64,000 nt of DNA, from NCBI GenBank assembly GCA_031296935.1, contig JAVDPD010000031.1:1-64000 (forward strand), written 5' to 3'. The stretch is from Cerasicoccus maritimus. Its GTDB lineage: Bacteria > Verrucomicrobiota > Verrucomicrobiia > Opitutales > Cerasicoccaceae. The position numbers and the translations under genes are program-made. Below are positions 33,128 to 41,284 of this stretch, piece after piece; the first letter of the stretch is position 1, and every line of letters begins with the position of its first letter. Under the pieces are notes generated by a model that had not been told where the DNA came from, made no database searches, and saw only the letters and a list, made by a program, of their open reading frames with translations.

Positions 33128-33766
33128 TTAGCCGAAGATGGACTGGAATTCGGCGGCGATGACGGCCTTTACTTCGTCCATGGGGGGGCATAAATCCGCG
33201 AGTTCTTGTTGGAGACTCGTGACGGAGCCGTCGGTGGGGGCGATGCCGCAGGGGACGATGCCGCTAAAGTGTGCCAAATCCGGCGAGACGTTGAGCGCGA
33301 AGCCGTGGTAGCTGATCCAGCGCGTGACGGCGATGCCGATGGCCGCGATTTTGCGGTCTTGCAGCCAGATGCCGGTCTTGCCTTCGCGGCGGGCGGCGGC
33401 CAGGCCGAGGACGCCGAGGGCGTTGATCAGGACTTGCTCGATGTCGCGCAGGTAGCGGTGGAGGTCTTTGCGGTGTTCGAGCGATAAGATGGCGTAGCCG
33501 ACCAGCTGCCCCGGGCCGTGGTAGGTAATGTCGCCGCCGCGGGAGGTTTCAGCCAAGTCGAAGCCCTTTGCGGCCAGGAGTTCTTCGCTTAAGAGCAGGT
33601 TTTGGCGGGCGTCGCGTCGGCGGCCGATGGTGTAAACCGGCTCGTGCTCGGTGAAGATTAACAGGTCGCCGATCTCGTTGTCGCGGCGTTGTTGCACGCG
33701 GTCGAGTTGGCGTTGTGTGGCGTCGGCGTAGCGGGTGCGTCCCCAGTCTTCGATTTCAATTTCCAT
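33128..33766 (-). CDS. lipB: Octanoyltransferase
   Basis: A 212-residue enzyme that moves octanoate from acyl carrier protein to lipoate-dependent proteins. The signature RGGDITYHGPGQLVGYAI lies at about residues 77-94; the catalytic Lys is in DRKIAAIGIAV and the catalytic Cys in GIVPCGI. The length is normal. It is upstream of the Mrr-like gene on the same strand with a 114-nt gap, so it may or may not be co-transcribed with it. Confidence 0.95.
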   Translation of the reverse strand: MEIEIEDWGRTRYADATQRQLDRVQQRRDNEIGDLLIFTEHEPVYTIGRRRDARQNLLLSEELLAAKGFDLAETSRGGDITYHGPGQLVGYAILSLEHRKDLHRYLRDIEQVLINALGVLGLAAARREGKTGIWLQDRKIAAIGIAVTRWISYHGFALNVSPDLAHFSGIVPCGIAPTDGSVTSLQQELADLCPPMDEVKAVIAAEFQSIFG

Positions 33767-34280
33767 GTCGGTGAACGCTTTTTTAACTACGAATGGCGCG
33801 AATGACGCGAATGTTTTTTGGTAAATTGAGTGGGAGTGGGTGATCGAGAAGCGGCTGAGAGGCAGGCGGGTTTGGGAACAGGAGCAAGCAGAGGGAGCAG
33901 AGGCTGGGATGAGTGGAGGGGGGTGGTTTTAAACAAAAGGGGGAAAGGGAGCATAGGGGAAGTGTGAGGGTGGCATGGTGCGAGGATTTTTATCAGGAAG
34001 ATTGGCAAGTGGAGGGATAGGGTAGGGACGGTTGCCCTCAACCGTCCGTTCGTTGGAGTCGGCGTCGTTGGTCAGGGCTTTGGATGACGCGGCGGACGGT
34101 TGAGGGCAACCGTCCCTACCAAATACTTGATAAAAGAATGCGCGATGGCTTCGTCGGCTTCGAAGGCGTCGTCGGGGAGGTTACAGGGGGGAGCAGGGAG
34201 TTTCATGCCGGTTAGTTTGCCGCCCAATTGGACGGCGCGTAACCGGGACCTGTAGGTATTACCCCCTGCTGGAATGGGGA
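33767..34280. other. Intergenic region with repeats
   Basis: 514 nt upstream of lipB and downstream of the arrestin-like gene. 33788-33813 has three near copies of CGAATGACG in a row, resembling dispersed 'ACGAATGGCACGAAT' repeats of other bacteria. 33840-34020 is purine-rich without recognised features. 34021-34120 is family A copy 3. No gene is supported. Confidence 0.5.
34021..34120. repeat. Twin-hairpin inverted repeat, family A, copy 3
   Basis: Outer arms GGTAGGGACGGTTGCCCTCA... and ...TGAGGGCAACCGTCCCTACC are exact reverse complements over about 28 bp, with roughly 44 nt between. Each arm also folds on itself (GGACGGTTG / CAACCGTCC). Confidence 0.9.
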
Positions 34281-34751
34281 TTACTGCATGTGGAGCTCGA
34301 TCCAGCCAGAGTCAGGGTCGTTGCCGAAGCAATCCAAGCCAGCGAAGATCGCGTAGTAGTGGCGGGCGTAGCGGCCACGGAAGCTGGGCATGGCGTTTTC
34401 GGGGAGCTGCACGTCGATCGTCCAGCCTTCAGTTGCGCTGCCGGGGAGGACGCCTGCGGGCGCGACGTTGAACTCCTGCTCGAAGGTGGTGGTGGACTTT
34501 TTGATATGGACGCTCTTGTTGTGGCTCTGGCCGTCGTGGCTGAAGCTCACGTTGTCGTGCATATCGATGTATTCGATGCCGCGGACCTTGAGGTAAACGC
34601 GGTCGTATTTGACGTCGGCTCCGGTGGAGCTGGCGGTGATGGTCACCGTGAAGGGCTGGCCCAATACGGGGGCCTCTGCCTGCGCGAACACTTTAGCGCC
34701 GCCTCCGGTGACGGCGTCTTTCATCGACTTAACTTTGTCAAATAAACCCAT
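34281..34751 (-). CDS. SpoOM-like arrestin-fold protein
   Basis: A 156-residue protein with opening MGLFDKVKSMKDAVTGGGAK, like the first strand region of SpoOM/arrestin-N proteins. It continues with alternating beta strands (QPFTVTITASSTGADVKYDR, FEQEFNVAPAGVLPG) and the aromatic stretch RGRYARHYYAIFAGLD. No signal peptide or membrane segment is visible. Arrestin-like proteins act as scaffolds; in Bacillus SpoOM influences sporulation, which is not expected here. Function unknown. It lies 78 nt downstream of the pseudopilin at 34830-35651. Confidence 0.65.
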   Translation of the reverse strand: MGLFDKVKSMKDAVTGGGAKVFAQAEAPVLGQPFTVTITASSTGADVKYDRVYLKVRGIEYIDMHDNVSFSHDGQSHNKSVHIKKSTTTFEQEFNVAPAGVLPGSATEGWTIDVQLPENAMPSFRGRYARHYYAIFAGLDCFGNDPDSGWIELHMQ

Positions 34752-34829
34752 GCTTTGATTTGAGCAGGGTTAGGGCTGCTCGCAAACTTTTAATGCGCGA
34801 TGTGCCCGCAGTAAGTTGCGTTTGGGCGC

Positions 34830-35651
34830 TTAATAAGGAAGGCCCATGCCAGAGCGTGGGTTCCAAGGGCCATTGAGCTTCGTGTCGCCGAACCAGCCTA
34901 CGCTGTGCGCATCGTTGTCGTCACCGTAAGCATTGTGGTCGGTTGAGGCGTCGTTGGGCTCTTCGAAGGTCACATGGCCGTCGCCCCAGGCAACGACCGC
35001 TTGGCCGCGGAAACGAAAGTGGCAAGTGGGGGTCATCTGTCCGGCAAGTTTGCCGTTGGAAATGGTGCGGTAGGGGACGGAGTTTCCCGTCTCCACGATG
35101 CCGCCGCCTTTGACGATGGCTGTGGACGTGAACATGACGGTGTTGGCGGCGTCCTCGATGCGGGCGGGGAGATTGCCGCGACAAAACCAAGGCTGGTAAA
35201 CGCCGTTGACGAATGACGAGCCAGACACGTTCCACAGGTCCTGGCGCGCGCCGTAGTAGGTCGCGTTGTAGCCGTAGCCTCCAGTGCCCGAGTCGAATTC
35301 GCTGCCGGTGCTGGCTTCCATGAGATCTTTAAAAACAGGGCAAATGCGGACCTGGCCGCCATCAAGGTAGTCGCTGAGGTAGCCGCCGGTTCCGTCGAAC
35401 TTGCCATACTTGCGCTTGCCGTGCCAGTGAGTGATGTCGCGGTAATCGGCGTTGGGCGCAAACTCTCCGTGGTCGTTCGCGTAAAGCAGGTTGGCGTTCG
35501 CGAGCTGCCGGATGTTACTCGCAGATTGAGATTTCTGTGCCGTGAAACGCACTTCGCCCACGGCGACGATGAGGATGCTCGACAGAATGCCCACGATGGC
35601 GATCACCGTGAGTAATTCAACGAGCGTGAAGGCGCGGGTTGTGTGTTTCAT
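34830..35651 (-). CDS. Pseudopilin coupled to the secreted protein upstream
   Basis: A 273-residue protein. Start 35651 (MKHTTRAFTLVELLTVIAIV) gives a proper class III leader; a longer reading adds 65 residues of shadow sequence from the upstream gene. The residue before the cleavage site is Ala and Glu +5 is present. The mature domain includes SASNIRQLANANLLYANDHG, typical of the DUF1559-related pseudopilins, and near the end HFRFRGQAVVAWGDGHVTF, an H-x12-DG pattern. Its ATG overlaps the TGA of the secreted-protein gene as ATGA, so the pair is translationally coupled. Confidence 0.85.
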   Translation of the reverse strand: MKHTTRAFTLVELLTVIAIVGILSSILIVAVGEVRFTAQKSQSASNIRQLANANLLYANDHGEFAPNADYRDITHWHGKRKYGKFDGTGGYLSDYLDGGQVRICPVFKDLMEASTGSEFDSGTGGYGYNATYYGARQDLWNVSGSSFVNGVYQPWFCRGNLPARIEDAANTVMFTSTAIVKGGGIVETGNSVPYRTISNGKLAGQMTPTCHFRFRGQAVVAWGDGHVTFEEPNDASTDHNAYGDDNDAHSVGWFGDTKLNGPWNPRSGMGLPY

Positions 35652-36976
35652 TCCGCTATGGCCTCCAGTCGCAGGCGGACGAAACGTCCATCCGCCGGGT
35701 TCGCGGGCTCCGCGATTTGTAAATAGACTTCCTGCAAAACGCCGAGGCTGGCTTGTGGCGATTGGTTTACGGTCGTGACGGATTCGATCACGGCGCTGTC
35801 GACAGTGGATGCGGTCAGCGGACCAAAGCGAGCGGCTTCCAGCCAAGTTCCATCCAGCGCGCCATCCTGGTATTCGATAACGTAGACGACGTCGGCATTG
35901 CGCTCGTCGCGAGGAAATACGAATTGCGGGTTGGATGTGCCGTCGAGTTCGGCTCGGGTTACGGCAGCGCTGTCGGGCGTTTCCGGGTCGAGGCGGAAGG
36001 CGTATTCCGCGAAATTGGTCCAGCCGTCGCCATCGTCGTCATTGTCGGGGAGGAGGCCGCGTTCGTTATCCCATTCGTCGTAAGTCAGCGATTGGCCGAT
36101 TGCACCAACGGCTTCGATGTCGGCACCACCACTGTCGTAGGTAATCCAGGCGTCGTAGATTGGGTTGCCAAGACTGTCGAGAAAGCTGCCGTCTCCCGGG
36201 ATATCTACCATGCGAACGTGGGTGATTGCATTGAGGTCCAGTTTGCCTTGGGCCACGAGCTCGTCATCGGCCAGGTCTTCCAAGTCGAAAGGCGTTCCCC
36301 AGCTGTCTCCAAAGCCGTTCACGTGCTTGCCGGCGAGGTTGTAAACCAGTGTAGGATCGATGGAGCCATAGCGGCCTACAGCACCGTCTGTATTCGAGAT
36401 GCTGGGAAACCGGGCGAAGTCCACGCCATTACTGGAAACTTCGACGTAGGCAAGCTCAGCAAAAATGCCACCAATGCCAGCGCCACCTTGGTTGGACTCA
36501 GAGATGCCGCCATTTTCAAATACGGCAAAATCCGCGCCGGTGAAGTTTTGTATCGGCTTATCGAAGGTGAGGGTGATGTAGCCAGGGGAGTCTCCAGCGG
36601 CGATGTCTACGCTGTTTAAGTCGCCTAATGAGGTGATCTGAAACAGGTCGCCAGTCACTGGCCCGAGAATCCAAGAAGTTTCATTCCACGGGGCGGCTAG
36701 AGTAGGATCGCCAGTAACGAGGTCGGTGCTGTCGGCACCATAATACTCCGCCACGTCTGAGGCCCATCCGAGGAAAATTGGATTCACGCTCGTTTCACCA
36801 TCGGGGCTTTCGTAACCGGACGTGTTCGACTTGCCTTCGCCGCCGGGACCTGTGAAGCCGGGGATCGGCGCGTCAAAGGCGTTTTCGTTATCACTCAGCG
36901 CAGCTGAATACTGCTGAGCCGCCAACGACAGGGCCATCGTTAGTAAGCTGAACCCGACTGTGAAATTGCGAATCAT
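35648..36976 (-). CDS. Secreted protein with DFAVFENG domain and shared C-terminal module
   Basis: A 442-residue exported protein (signal peptide about residues 1-20, ...SLAAQ). Residues 45-270 match a domain widespread in secreted proteins of Bacteroidota and Verrucomicrobiota: SLGDLNSVDIA, YITLTFDKPIQNFTGADFAV, FENGG, then AELAYVEVSSNGVDFARFPS and AWITYDSGGADIEAV. The C-terminus has the acidic stretch NDDDGDGWTNFAEYAFRLDP and a beta domain ending RFVRLRLEAIAE, shared with other secreted proteins here. Its stop codon overlaps the following pseudopilin start. Function unknown; surface location is inferred. Confidence 0.8.
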   Translation of the reverse strand: MIRNFTVGFSLLTMALSLAAQQYSAALSDNENAFDAPIPGFTGPGGEGKSNTSGYESPDGETSVNPIFLGWASDVAEYYGADSTDLVTGDPTLAAPWNETSWILGPVTGDLFQITSLGDLNSVDIAAGDSPGYITLTFDKPIQNFTGADFAVFENGGISESNQGGAGIGGIFAELAYVEVSSNGVDFARFPSISNTDGAVGRYGSIDPTLVYNLAGKHVNGFGDSWGTPFDLEDLADDELVAQGKLDLNAITHVRMVDIPGDGSFLDSLGNPIYDAWITYDSGGADIEAVGAIGQSLTYDEWDNERGLLPDNDDDGDGWTNFAEYAFRLDPETPDSAAVTRAELDGTSNPQFVFPRDERNADVVYVIEYQDGALDGTWLEAARFGPLTASTVDSAVIESVTTVNQSPQASLGVLQEVYLQIAEPANPADGRFVRLRLEAIAE

Positions 36977-37138
36977 CTATTGGTGGCAGTATGTTGCCAT
37001 TAAGGGAATCTTTCAATCCAGGTCATGGTGTGAGTCAACCGGGAAAGCCAGTTAATGGCAGTTAATTGCTAAACGAGGTTATCGTATGCACGCATGAGAT
37101 AAGCAAGTTTAATTTAGAAAACTGCTTGGATTAGAAGC

Positions 37139-37513
37139 CTAGACGTCAGTTTCGCTTCCATGTTCCTCGGGATTCGGCAAAAAGCGAATTGCCAGCAGGC
37201 AGACCATCACCGATTCGATTAGGAAGAAAGAATACTCTTCGAAGGGGATGTGCCCGAGCCAGGTGAGGCCGTCGGGGTTGTTGGGGCCTTCGGCCATTTC
37301 AGCGGCAGGGTAGCCCAGGCTGACGGATTCGCCGAAGCCCCAGACACCCAGCCAAACTGCGTAATTGTCCCACGGCGTCGTGAAGATAAAGGCGATGCCA
37401 CACACAATACCCATGCAGATCCAGTGCGCGCGGCGCAGTCGTTTGCGATTCCAGGCAATGAGCAGCGCCAGGAGTGGCAGGGTGAAGATTAAATGATAGC
37501 CCCAGTAAGTCAT
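37139..37513 (-). CDS. Lycopene-cyclase-domain membrane protein
   Basis: A 124-residue protein with three hydrophobic segments. It matches one half of the heterodimeric CrtYc/CrtYd-type lycopene cyclase: MTYWGYHLIFTLPLLALL at the start, FTTPWDNYAVWLGVWGFG at about residues 44-61, and HIPFEEYSFFLIESVM at about 88-103. Active enzymes normally need two such domains; only one gene is present here and no other carotenoid genes adjoin it. It may form a homodimer, pair with a distant partner or have another role. Confidence 0.8.
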   Translation of the reverse strand: MTYWGYHLIFTLPLLALLIAWNRKRLRRAHWICMGIVCGIAFIFTTPWDNYAVWLGVWGFGESVSLGYPAAEMAEGPNNPDGLTWLGHIPFEEYSFFLIESVMVCLLAIRFLPNPEEHGSETDV

Positions 37514-37671
37514 GGATCAACGTGGTATTCTAGTCAGCTGAATGGAGTTTCCGGTTAAACGCAACCGCGGAACGTGTAGTTTCGGACAGGGAATGCCTCG
37601 ACAACCATTTGCCGTATCAAAAACCTTGCCTTGCAATGGTTTAAAGGCGATGTTGTGCGTGGTCTATTGCT

Positions 37672-38457
37672 ATGGCTCAGGATGAACCTAAAATACGTGT
37701 CGAGCACCTCGACATGGCTTACGGTAGCTTTACCGTGATGAATGATCTCAATTTCGAGGTCAACAAGGGTGAAGTGTTTATCATCATGGGCGGTTCCGGT
37801 TGCGGCAAAAGTACGCTGCTCAAACACCTGATTGGCATAAAGGAACCTGCGCGCGGCGAGATTTTCTACGATGGTAAGAACTTCACCTCGGCAGACGACG
37901 ACGTGAAAAAAGACATGCTCAAGGGCTTCGGCGTTACTTACCAGGGTGGGGCGCTTTGGAGCTCCATGACGCTGGCGGAGAACGTCGGCCTACCGCTTGG
38001 CGAATACACCAACCTGAAGCCAAAGGAGATCCGCGAAGTCGCCAGCTATAAGCTCTCGCTCGTCGGGTTGCGCGGCTTTGAAGACTTTTATCCGTCGGAG
38101 ATTTCCGGCGGTATGTGCAAGCGCGCTGGCTTGGCCCGCGCCATGGCGCTGGACCCAGACGTTCTGTTTTTTGACGAACCTTCGGCTGGTCTCGACCCCA
38201 TTAGCTCGCGCCTCCTGGACGACTTAATCCTCGAGCTTCGTGATTCACTGGGCGCAACGTTTGTCGTGGTGACCCACGAGCTGGCCAGTATTTTTGCGAT
38301 TGCTGACCGCGCTATCTTTCTGGACGCCAAGACGCGCTACCAACTCGAAGTTGGTAATCCCGTTCAAATGCGCGACCACAGCGAATTCGAAACCGTCCGC
38401 AACTTCCTGATGCGCGGCGAATTGGCCGATGCGAGCGCCGCCACCGATATTGGATAA
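37672..38457 (+). CDS. mlaF: MlaF-type ABC transporter ATP-binding protein
   Basis: A 261-residue ATPase of the MCE/Mla lipid transport class. Walker A is IMGGSGCGKSTLLKHLIG, the Q-loop YQGGALWSSMTLAENVGLPL is the MlaF-specific form, the signature is EISGGMCKRAGLARAMA and Walker B is VLFFDEPSAGLDPI. In the usual Mla or Pqi-like systems it drives a MlaE permease that hands phospholipid to or from MlaD. The permease gene normally found next to it is missing: upstream is a minus-strand gene. mlaD follows after 58 nt. Confidence 0.92.
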   Translation: MAQDEPKIRVEHLDMAYGSFTVMNDLNFEVNKGEVFIIMGGSGCGKSTLLKHLIGIKEPARGEIFYDGKNFTSADDDVKKDMLKGFGVTYQGGALWSSMTLAENVGLPLGEYTNLKPKEIREVASYKLSLVGLRGFEDFYPSEISGGMCKRAGLARAMALDPDVLFFDEPSAGLDPISSRLLDDLILELRDSLGATFVVVTHELASIFAIADRAIFLDAKTRYQLEVGNPVQMRDHSEFETVRNFLMRGELADASAATDIG

Positions 38458-38515
38458 TTTCTATGAAAAACTTTGCCAAGGGCAACAAGACCGTTAATTT
38501 CACATCTATCTTTCT

Positions 38516-39520
38516 ATGAGTAAGAAAGCCAACCCGGCAGTTATTGGAGGATTCGTGGTCACCGCCGTAGTGCTCGCTATAGCGGCGATTGTGGTGTTTG
38601 GCTCGGGCAACTTTTTCAAGCAGCAGGCGGAGTTCGTCCTGTATTTTGATGACTCGGTGAACGGCCTCGCGATTGGAGCCCCAGTCAAGTTCAAGGGCGT
38701 TCCCATTGGCCAAGTTAAGGACATTCTTATCCGGTTTAACCAGAAAGAAGACTCGGACAGCATCCCTGTGATCATTGAAGTCGATGTTAGTCGATTGCGC
38801 ACGTCGCTGGGGGTGGATGTGGATCTGGGGAACCCTGCGGTGCTTCGAGAGCAAATAAACGGAGGATTGCGCGGTAGCTTGCAACAAGCCAGCTTTGTAA
38901 CGGGCCTACTTTTTGTGGAGTTGAATTACGTCAATCCAGCGCCGCCACCAGTGTTTCGGCAAATGCAGGGCCTCGACAATGAATACTTGGAAATCCCGAC
39001 GCTACAGTCCGGTCTGACGGAGATAATCAAAAAGGTTTCTTCGATGGTGAATGAGATTTCACAAATCGATTTCCGCGGTATCGGCATCAAGCTCAACGCT
39101 ACTTTAGATAAGCTAGATAAAGGTATTGGCGAAGTTGACTTCAAGGGGATTAGTAATCAGACGAAGGAAACATTGAAGGCTTATGAGGAATTGGCCAATA
39201 ACCCGGATTTACGGAAGGCGTTCGCGAATCTGGACAAGACACTCTCTGACATGCAGGTGCTGATAAATAATCTGGATGGCGACATGGGAGAATTAGTGAA
39301 AGACATCCGTGTGACTTTGAGCTCTGCGCGTGGCACCTTGGATAAAGTCAGTGTATTAGCCACGGACGCCGACAGCATGCTCGCACCGGATTCTCAGCTT
39401 CGCTACGAAATAAACAGCGCTTTGTCGGAGTTTGGAGGCGCGATGCGCTCGTTGCGCGTCTTGCTGGATTATTTGGAGCAAAACCCGAGCGCCATTCTCA
39501 CCGGCAAGCAGGAGAATTAA
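38516..39520 (+). CDS. mlaD: MlaD/MCE-domain lipid-binding protein
   Basis: A 334-residue protein with one N-terminal transmembrane helix (NPAVIGGFVVTAVVLAIAAI) and an MCE domain at about residues 40-150 (FVLYFDDSVNGLAIGAPVKF, then KGVPIGQVKDI). The C-terminal 180 residues are long helices with heptad-like spacing (KLNATLDKLDKGIGEVDFKG), as in the periplasm-spanning members. It is anchored in the inner membrane and presumably forms a hexameric ring passing lipids. The following lipoprotein gene starts 4 nt after its stop. Confidence 0.92.
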   Translation: MSKKANPAVIGGFVVTAVVLAIAAIVVFGSGNFFKQQAEFVLYFDDSVNGLAIGAPVKFKGVPIGQVKDILIRFNQKEDSDSIPVIIEVDVSRLRTSLGVDVDLGNPAVLREQINGGLRGSLQQASFVTGLLFVELNYVNPAPPPVFRQMQGLDNEYLEIPTLQSGLTEIIKKVSSMVNEISQIDFRGIGIKLNATLDKLDKGIGEVDFKGISNQTKETLKAYEELANNPDLRKAFANLDKTLSDMQVLINNLDGDMGELVKDIRVTLSSARGTLDKVSVLATDADSMLAPDSQLRYEINSALSEFGGAMRSLRVLLDYLEQNPSAILTGKQEN

Positions 39521-39524
39521 CCAC

Positions 39525-40199
39525 ATGAGAGACCGTATTTTGAAAATTTTCCTCCCGATTCTTGCGGTGTGCCTATTGGCGCTTCAAACCGGTTGTAGCC
39601 TTGGCAAGGAGTCGACGCCCTCAACGTTCTATGTATTGACTTCTTTGCCGCAAAGTACCGATGCACTTCCTATTTTTGAAGGAGATCCACCGGATGTCGG
39701 CGTGGCGCAGATTGAGATACCGAAGTATCTTGATCGTCCGCAAATGGCCTATCGGGTGAACACAAACCAAGTTGAGTTCAATGAATTTGAGCGTTGGGCG
39801 GAACCCATCAGTTCGGGCGTGACCCGTGTCACCCGGGAAAACCTTACACAGCTGCTTGGGCCCGGTAAAGTTGCCGCCTTCCCGTGGATGCAGGCGTATC
39901 CGCGCAAGTACATGCTGAGCGCAGTCGTGACTGACTTCTCCGCCAATAATGATGGCATCGCGGAGTTGAGCATTATTTACCGCATTGCGGACCGGAGGAA
40001 TCAGACGACTTACTTGATCAGCGAAGCAACCTTCAAGGATTCAAGTGGTTCTCGCCTATCGACTGCCAGCGCAGTCGAGGCCTTGAGCGACACGCTGGAG
40101 CAGTTTTCCCGCGCCGCTGCAAATGACATCGCCAAGGTTGACGCTGAGCAAAAAGCTCAAGCTTCGCAGGAACAGCCCGCGTCTATAACTCCAAAGTAA
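39525..40199 (+). CDS. ABC-type transport auxiliary lipoprotein (PqiC-like)
   Basis: A 224-residue lipoprotein; ATG 39525 yields a lipoprotein signal with lipobox LQTGC, the Cys being about residue 25. The mature part starts with TFYVLTSLPQ, then VGVAQIEIPKYLDRPQMAYR and FNEFERWAEPISSGVTRVTR, the core of the PqiC/DUF330 family, outer-membrane partners of MCE transporters. It is the third gene of the mlaF-mlaD unit. Its last 17 nt overlap the convergent exonuclease III gene. Confidence 0.88.
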   Translation: MRDRILKIFLPILAVCLLALQTGCSLGKESTPSTFYVLTSLPQSTDALPIFEGDPPDVGVAQIEIPKYLDRPQMAYRVNTNQVEFNEFERWAEPISSGVTRVTRENLTQLLGPGKVAAFPWMQAYPRKYMLSAVVTDFSANNDGIAELSIIYRIADRRNQTTYLISEATFKDSSGSRLSTASAVEALSDTLEQFSRAAANDIAKVDAEQKAQASQEQPASITPK

Positions 40200-40950
40200 T
40201 TGAGATGGGGCAGTGGTCGCTACCGAGCACATCACTGAGTATTTCGGTTTTCTTCACCTGTGGGGCTAGACGCTCCGAGACAAGGAAGTAGTCGATTCTC
40301 CAGCCAACATTTCTTGCGCGGGCACCGCCACGGTAGCTCCACCAAGTATAATGGTCCGGCTCATTTGGATGCTGTTGGCGAAATACATCAACCAAGCCAG
40401 CATTTAAGTGCTGGGTGAATTGCTCGCGTTCCTCGTTCGTAAAGCCTGGGCTGCGGCGATTGGCCTTGGGGCGGGCAATGTCGATTTCCTCATGAGCCAC
40501 ATTGAAGTCTCCGCAAACGATCACCGGTTTTTTCGCATCGAGTTCTTTTAAGTAATCGCGGAAATCCGGATCAAACTGAGCAGTTCGGTAGTCAAGCCGG
40601 CGTAACTCGTCCTGTGAATTTGGCACATAGACATTCACGAGGTAAAAGGCGTCGTATTCCAGCGTGAGAATGCGGCCTTCTGCCGGGTGTTCAGGCAGAC
40701 CGGTTGTTTTGCCAACAAAAGTCGGCTTAGAGAAAGTTGCCGTTCCCGAGTAACCTGCACGCTCTGCGCTGTGGTAGCATTGGCGCTCGAAAGGAAGCTC
40801 TAGCTTGGGGATTTGATGCTCGCTTGCCTTGATCTCCTGTAGGCAGATCACGTCGGGTTGGCGCTCTGCGAGAAAATTAAGGAAGCCCTTTTTGAGAACT
40901 GCCCGCAGGCCGTTTACATTCCACGAAATAATTTCAATTGATTCACTCAT
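40183..40950 (-). CDS. xthA: Exodeoxyribonuclease III
   Basis: A 255-residue AP endonuclease/3' exonuclease for base-excision repair. Start 40950 (MSESIEIISWNVNGLRAVLK) is the normal family start; an upstream in-frame ATG would add 60 unrelated residues. Active-site blocks: CLQEIKA (metal Glu), NVYVPNSQ, ICGDFNVAHEEIDIARP, RIDYFLVS and LGSDHCPI (catalytic His). The YTWWSYRGGAR segment is the substrate-recognition loop. Confidence 0.95.
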   Translation of the reverse strand: MSESIEIISWNVNGLRAVLKKGFLNFLAERQPDVICLQEIKASEHQIPKLELPFERQCYHSAERAGYSGTATFSKPTFVGKTTGLPEHPAEGRILTLEYDAFYLVNVYVPNSQDELRRLDYRTAQFDPDFRDYLKELDAKKPVIVCGDFNVAHEEIDIARPKANRRSPGFTNEEREQFTQHLNAGLVDVFRQQHPNEPDHYTWWSYRGGARARNVGWRIDYFLVSERLAPQVKKTEILSDVLGSDHCPISITLEL

Positions 40951-41284
40951 TTGTCTAAAATTTAGGTCCAAAATTGAACACCGCCACCCGCGCAGTGAGA
41001 AATAAGCCAGCAGTTCGGCTATACATTTGCGTTCGTTCAATTCATTTAGGCCATGAGCAGGATCGATGATGATTCTGCAATTGGCCATGAAATTCTCGTG
41101 CTGCACCAAAAGGCTACAGAAGTGGCACATGAGGTCCTAAAACAGAATAGATGAATCTGGTTCATGTTCCGGATTACTTTTAATCACTGTCATAAATAGA
41201 ACATTTGCGATCTTTGGCACGGGTGACGCTTAAATGGTATGCGCAAGGTCATTTCTATCACCATTTGAATATTGCTAACTCAAA
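40951..41284. other. Divergent promoter region of xthA and barrel protein gene
   Basis: 334 nt between two divergent genes. The xthA frame stays open to 41130 but the extra residues show no similarity to the family. The half near the barrel gene (41160-41284) is AT-rich and must hold its promoter and leader. No operator or RNA structure was recognised. Confidence 0.35.

Noticed and set aside
40951..41130. N-terminal extension of exonuclease III by 60 residues
   Set aside because: Family proteins start at MxxxISWNVNGLR; the extension has no similarity and starts with an unusual composition.
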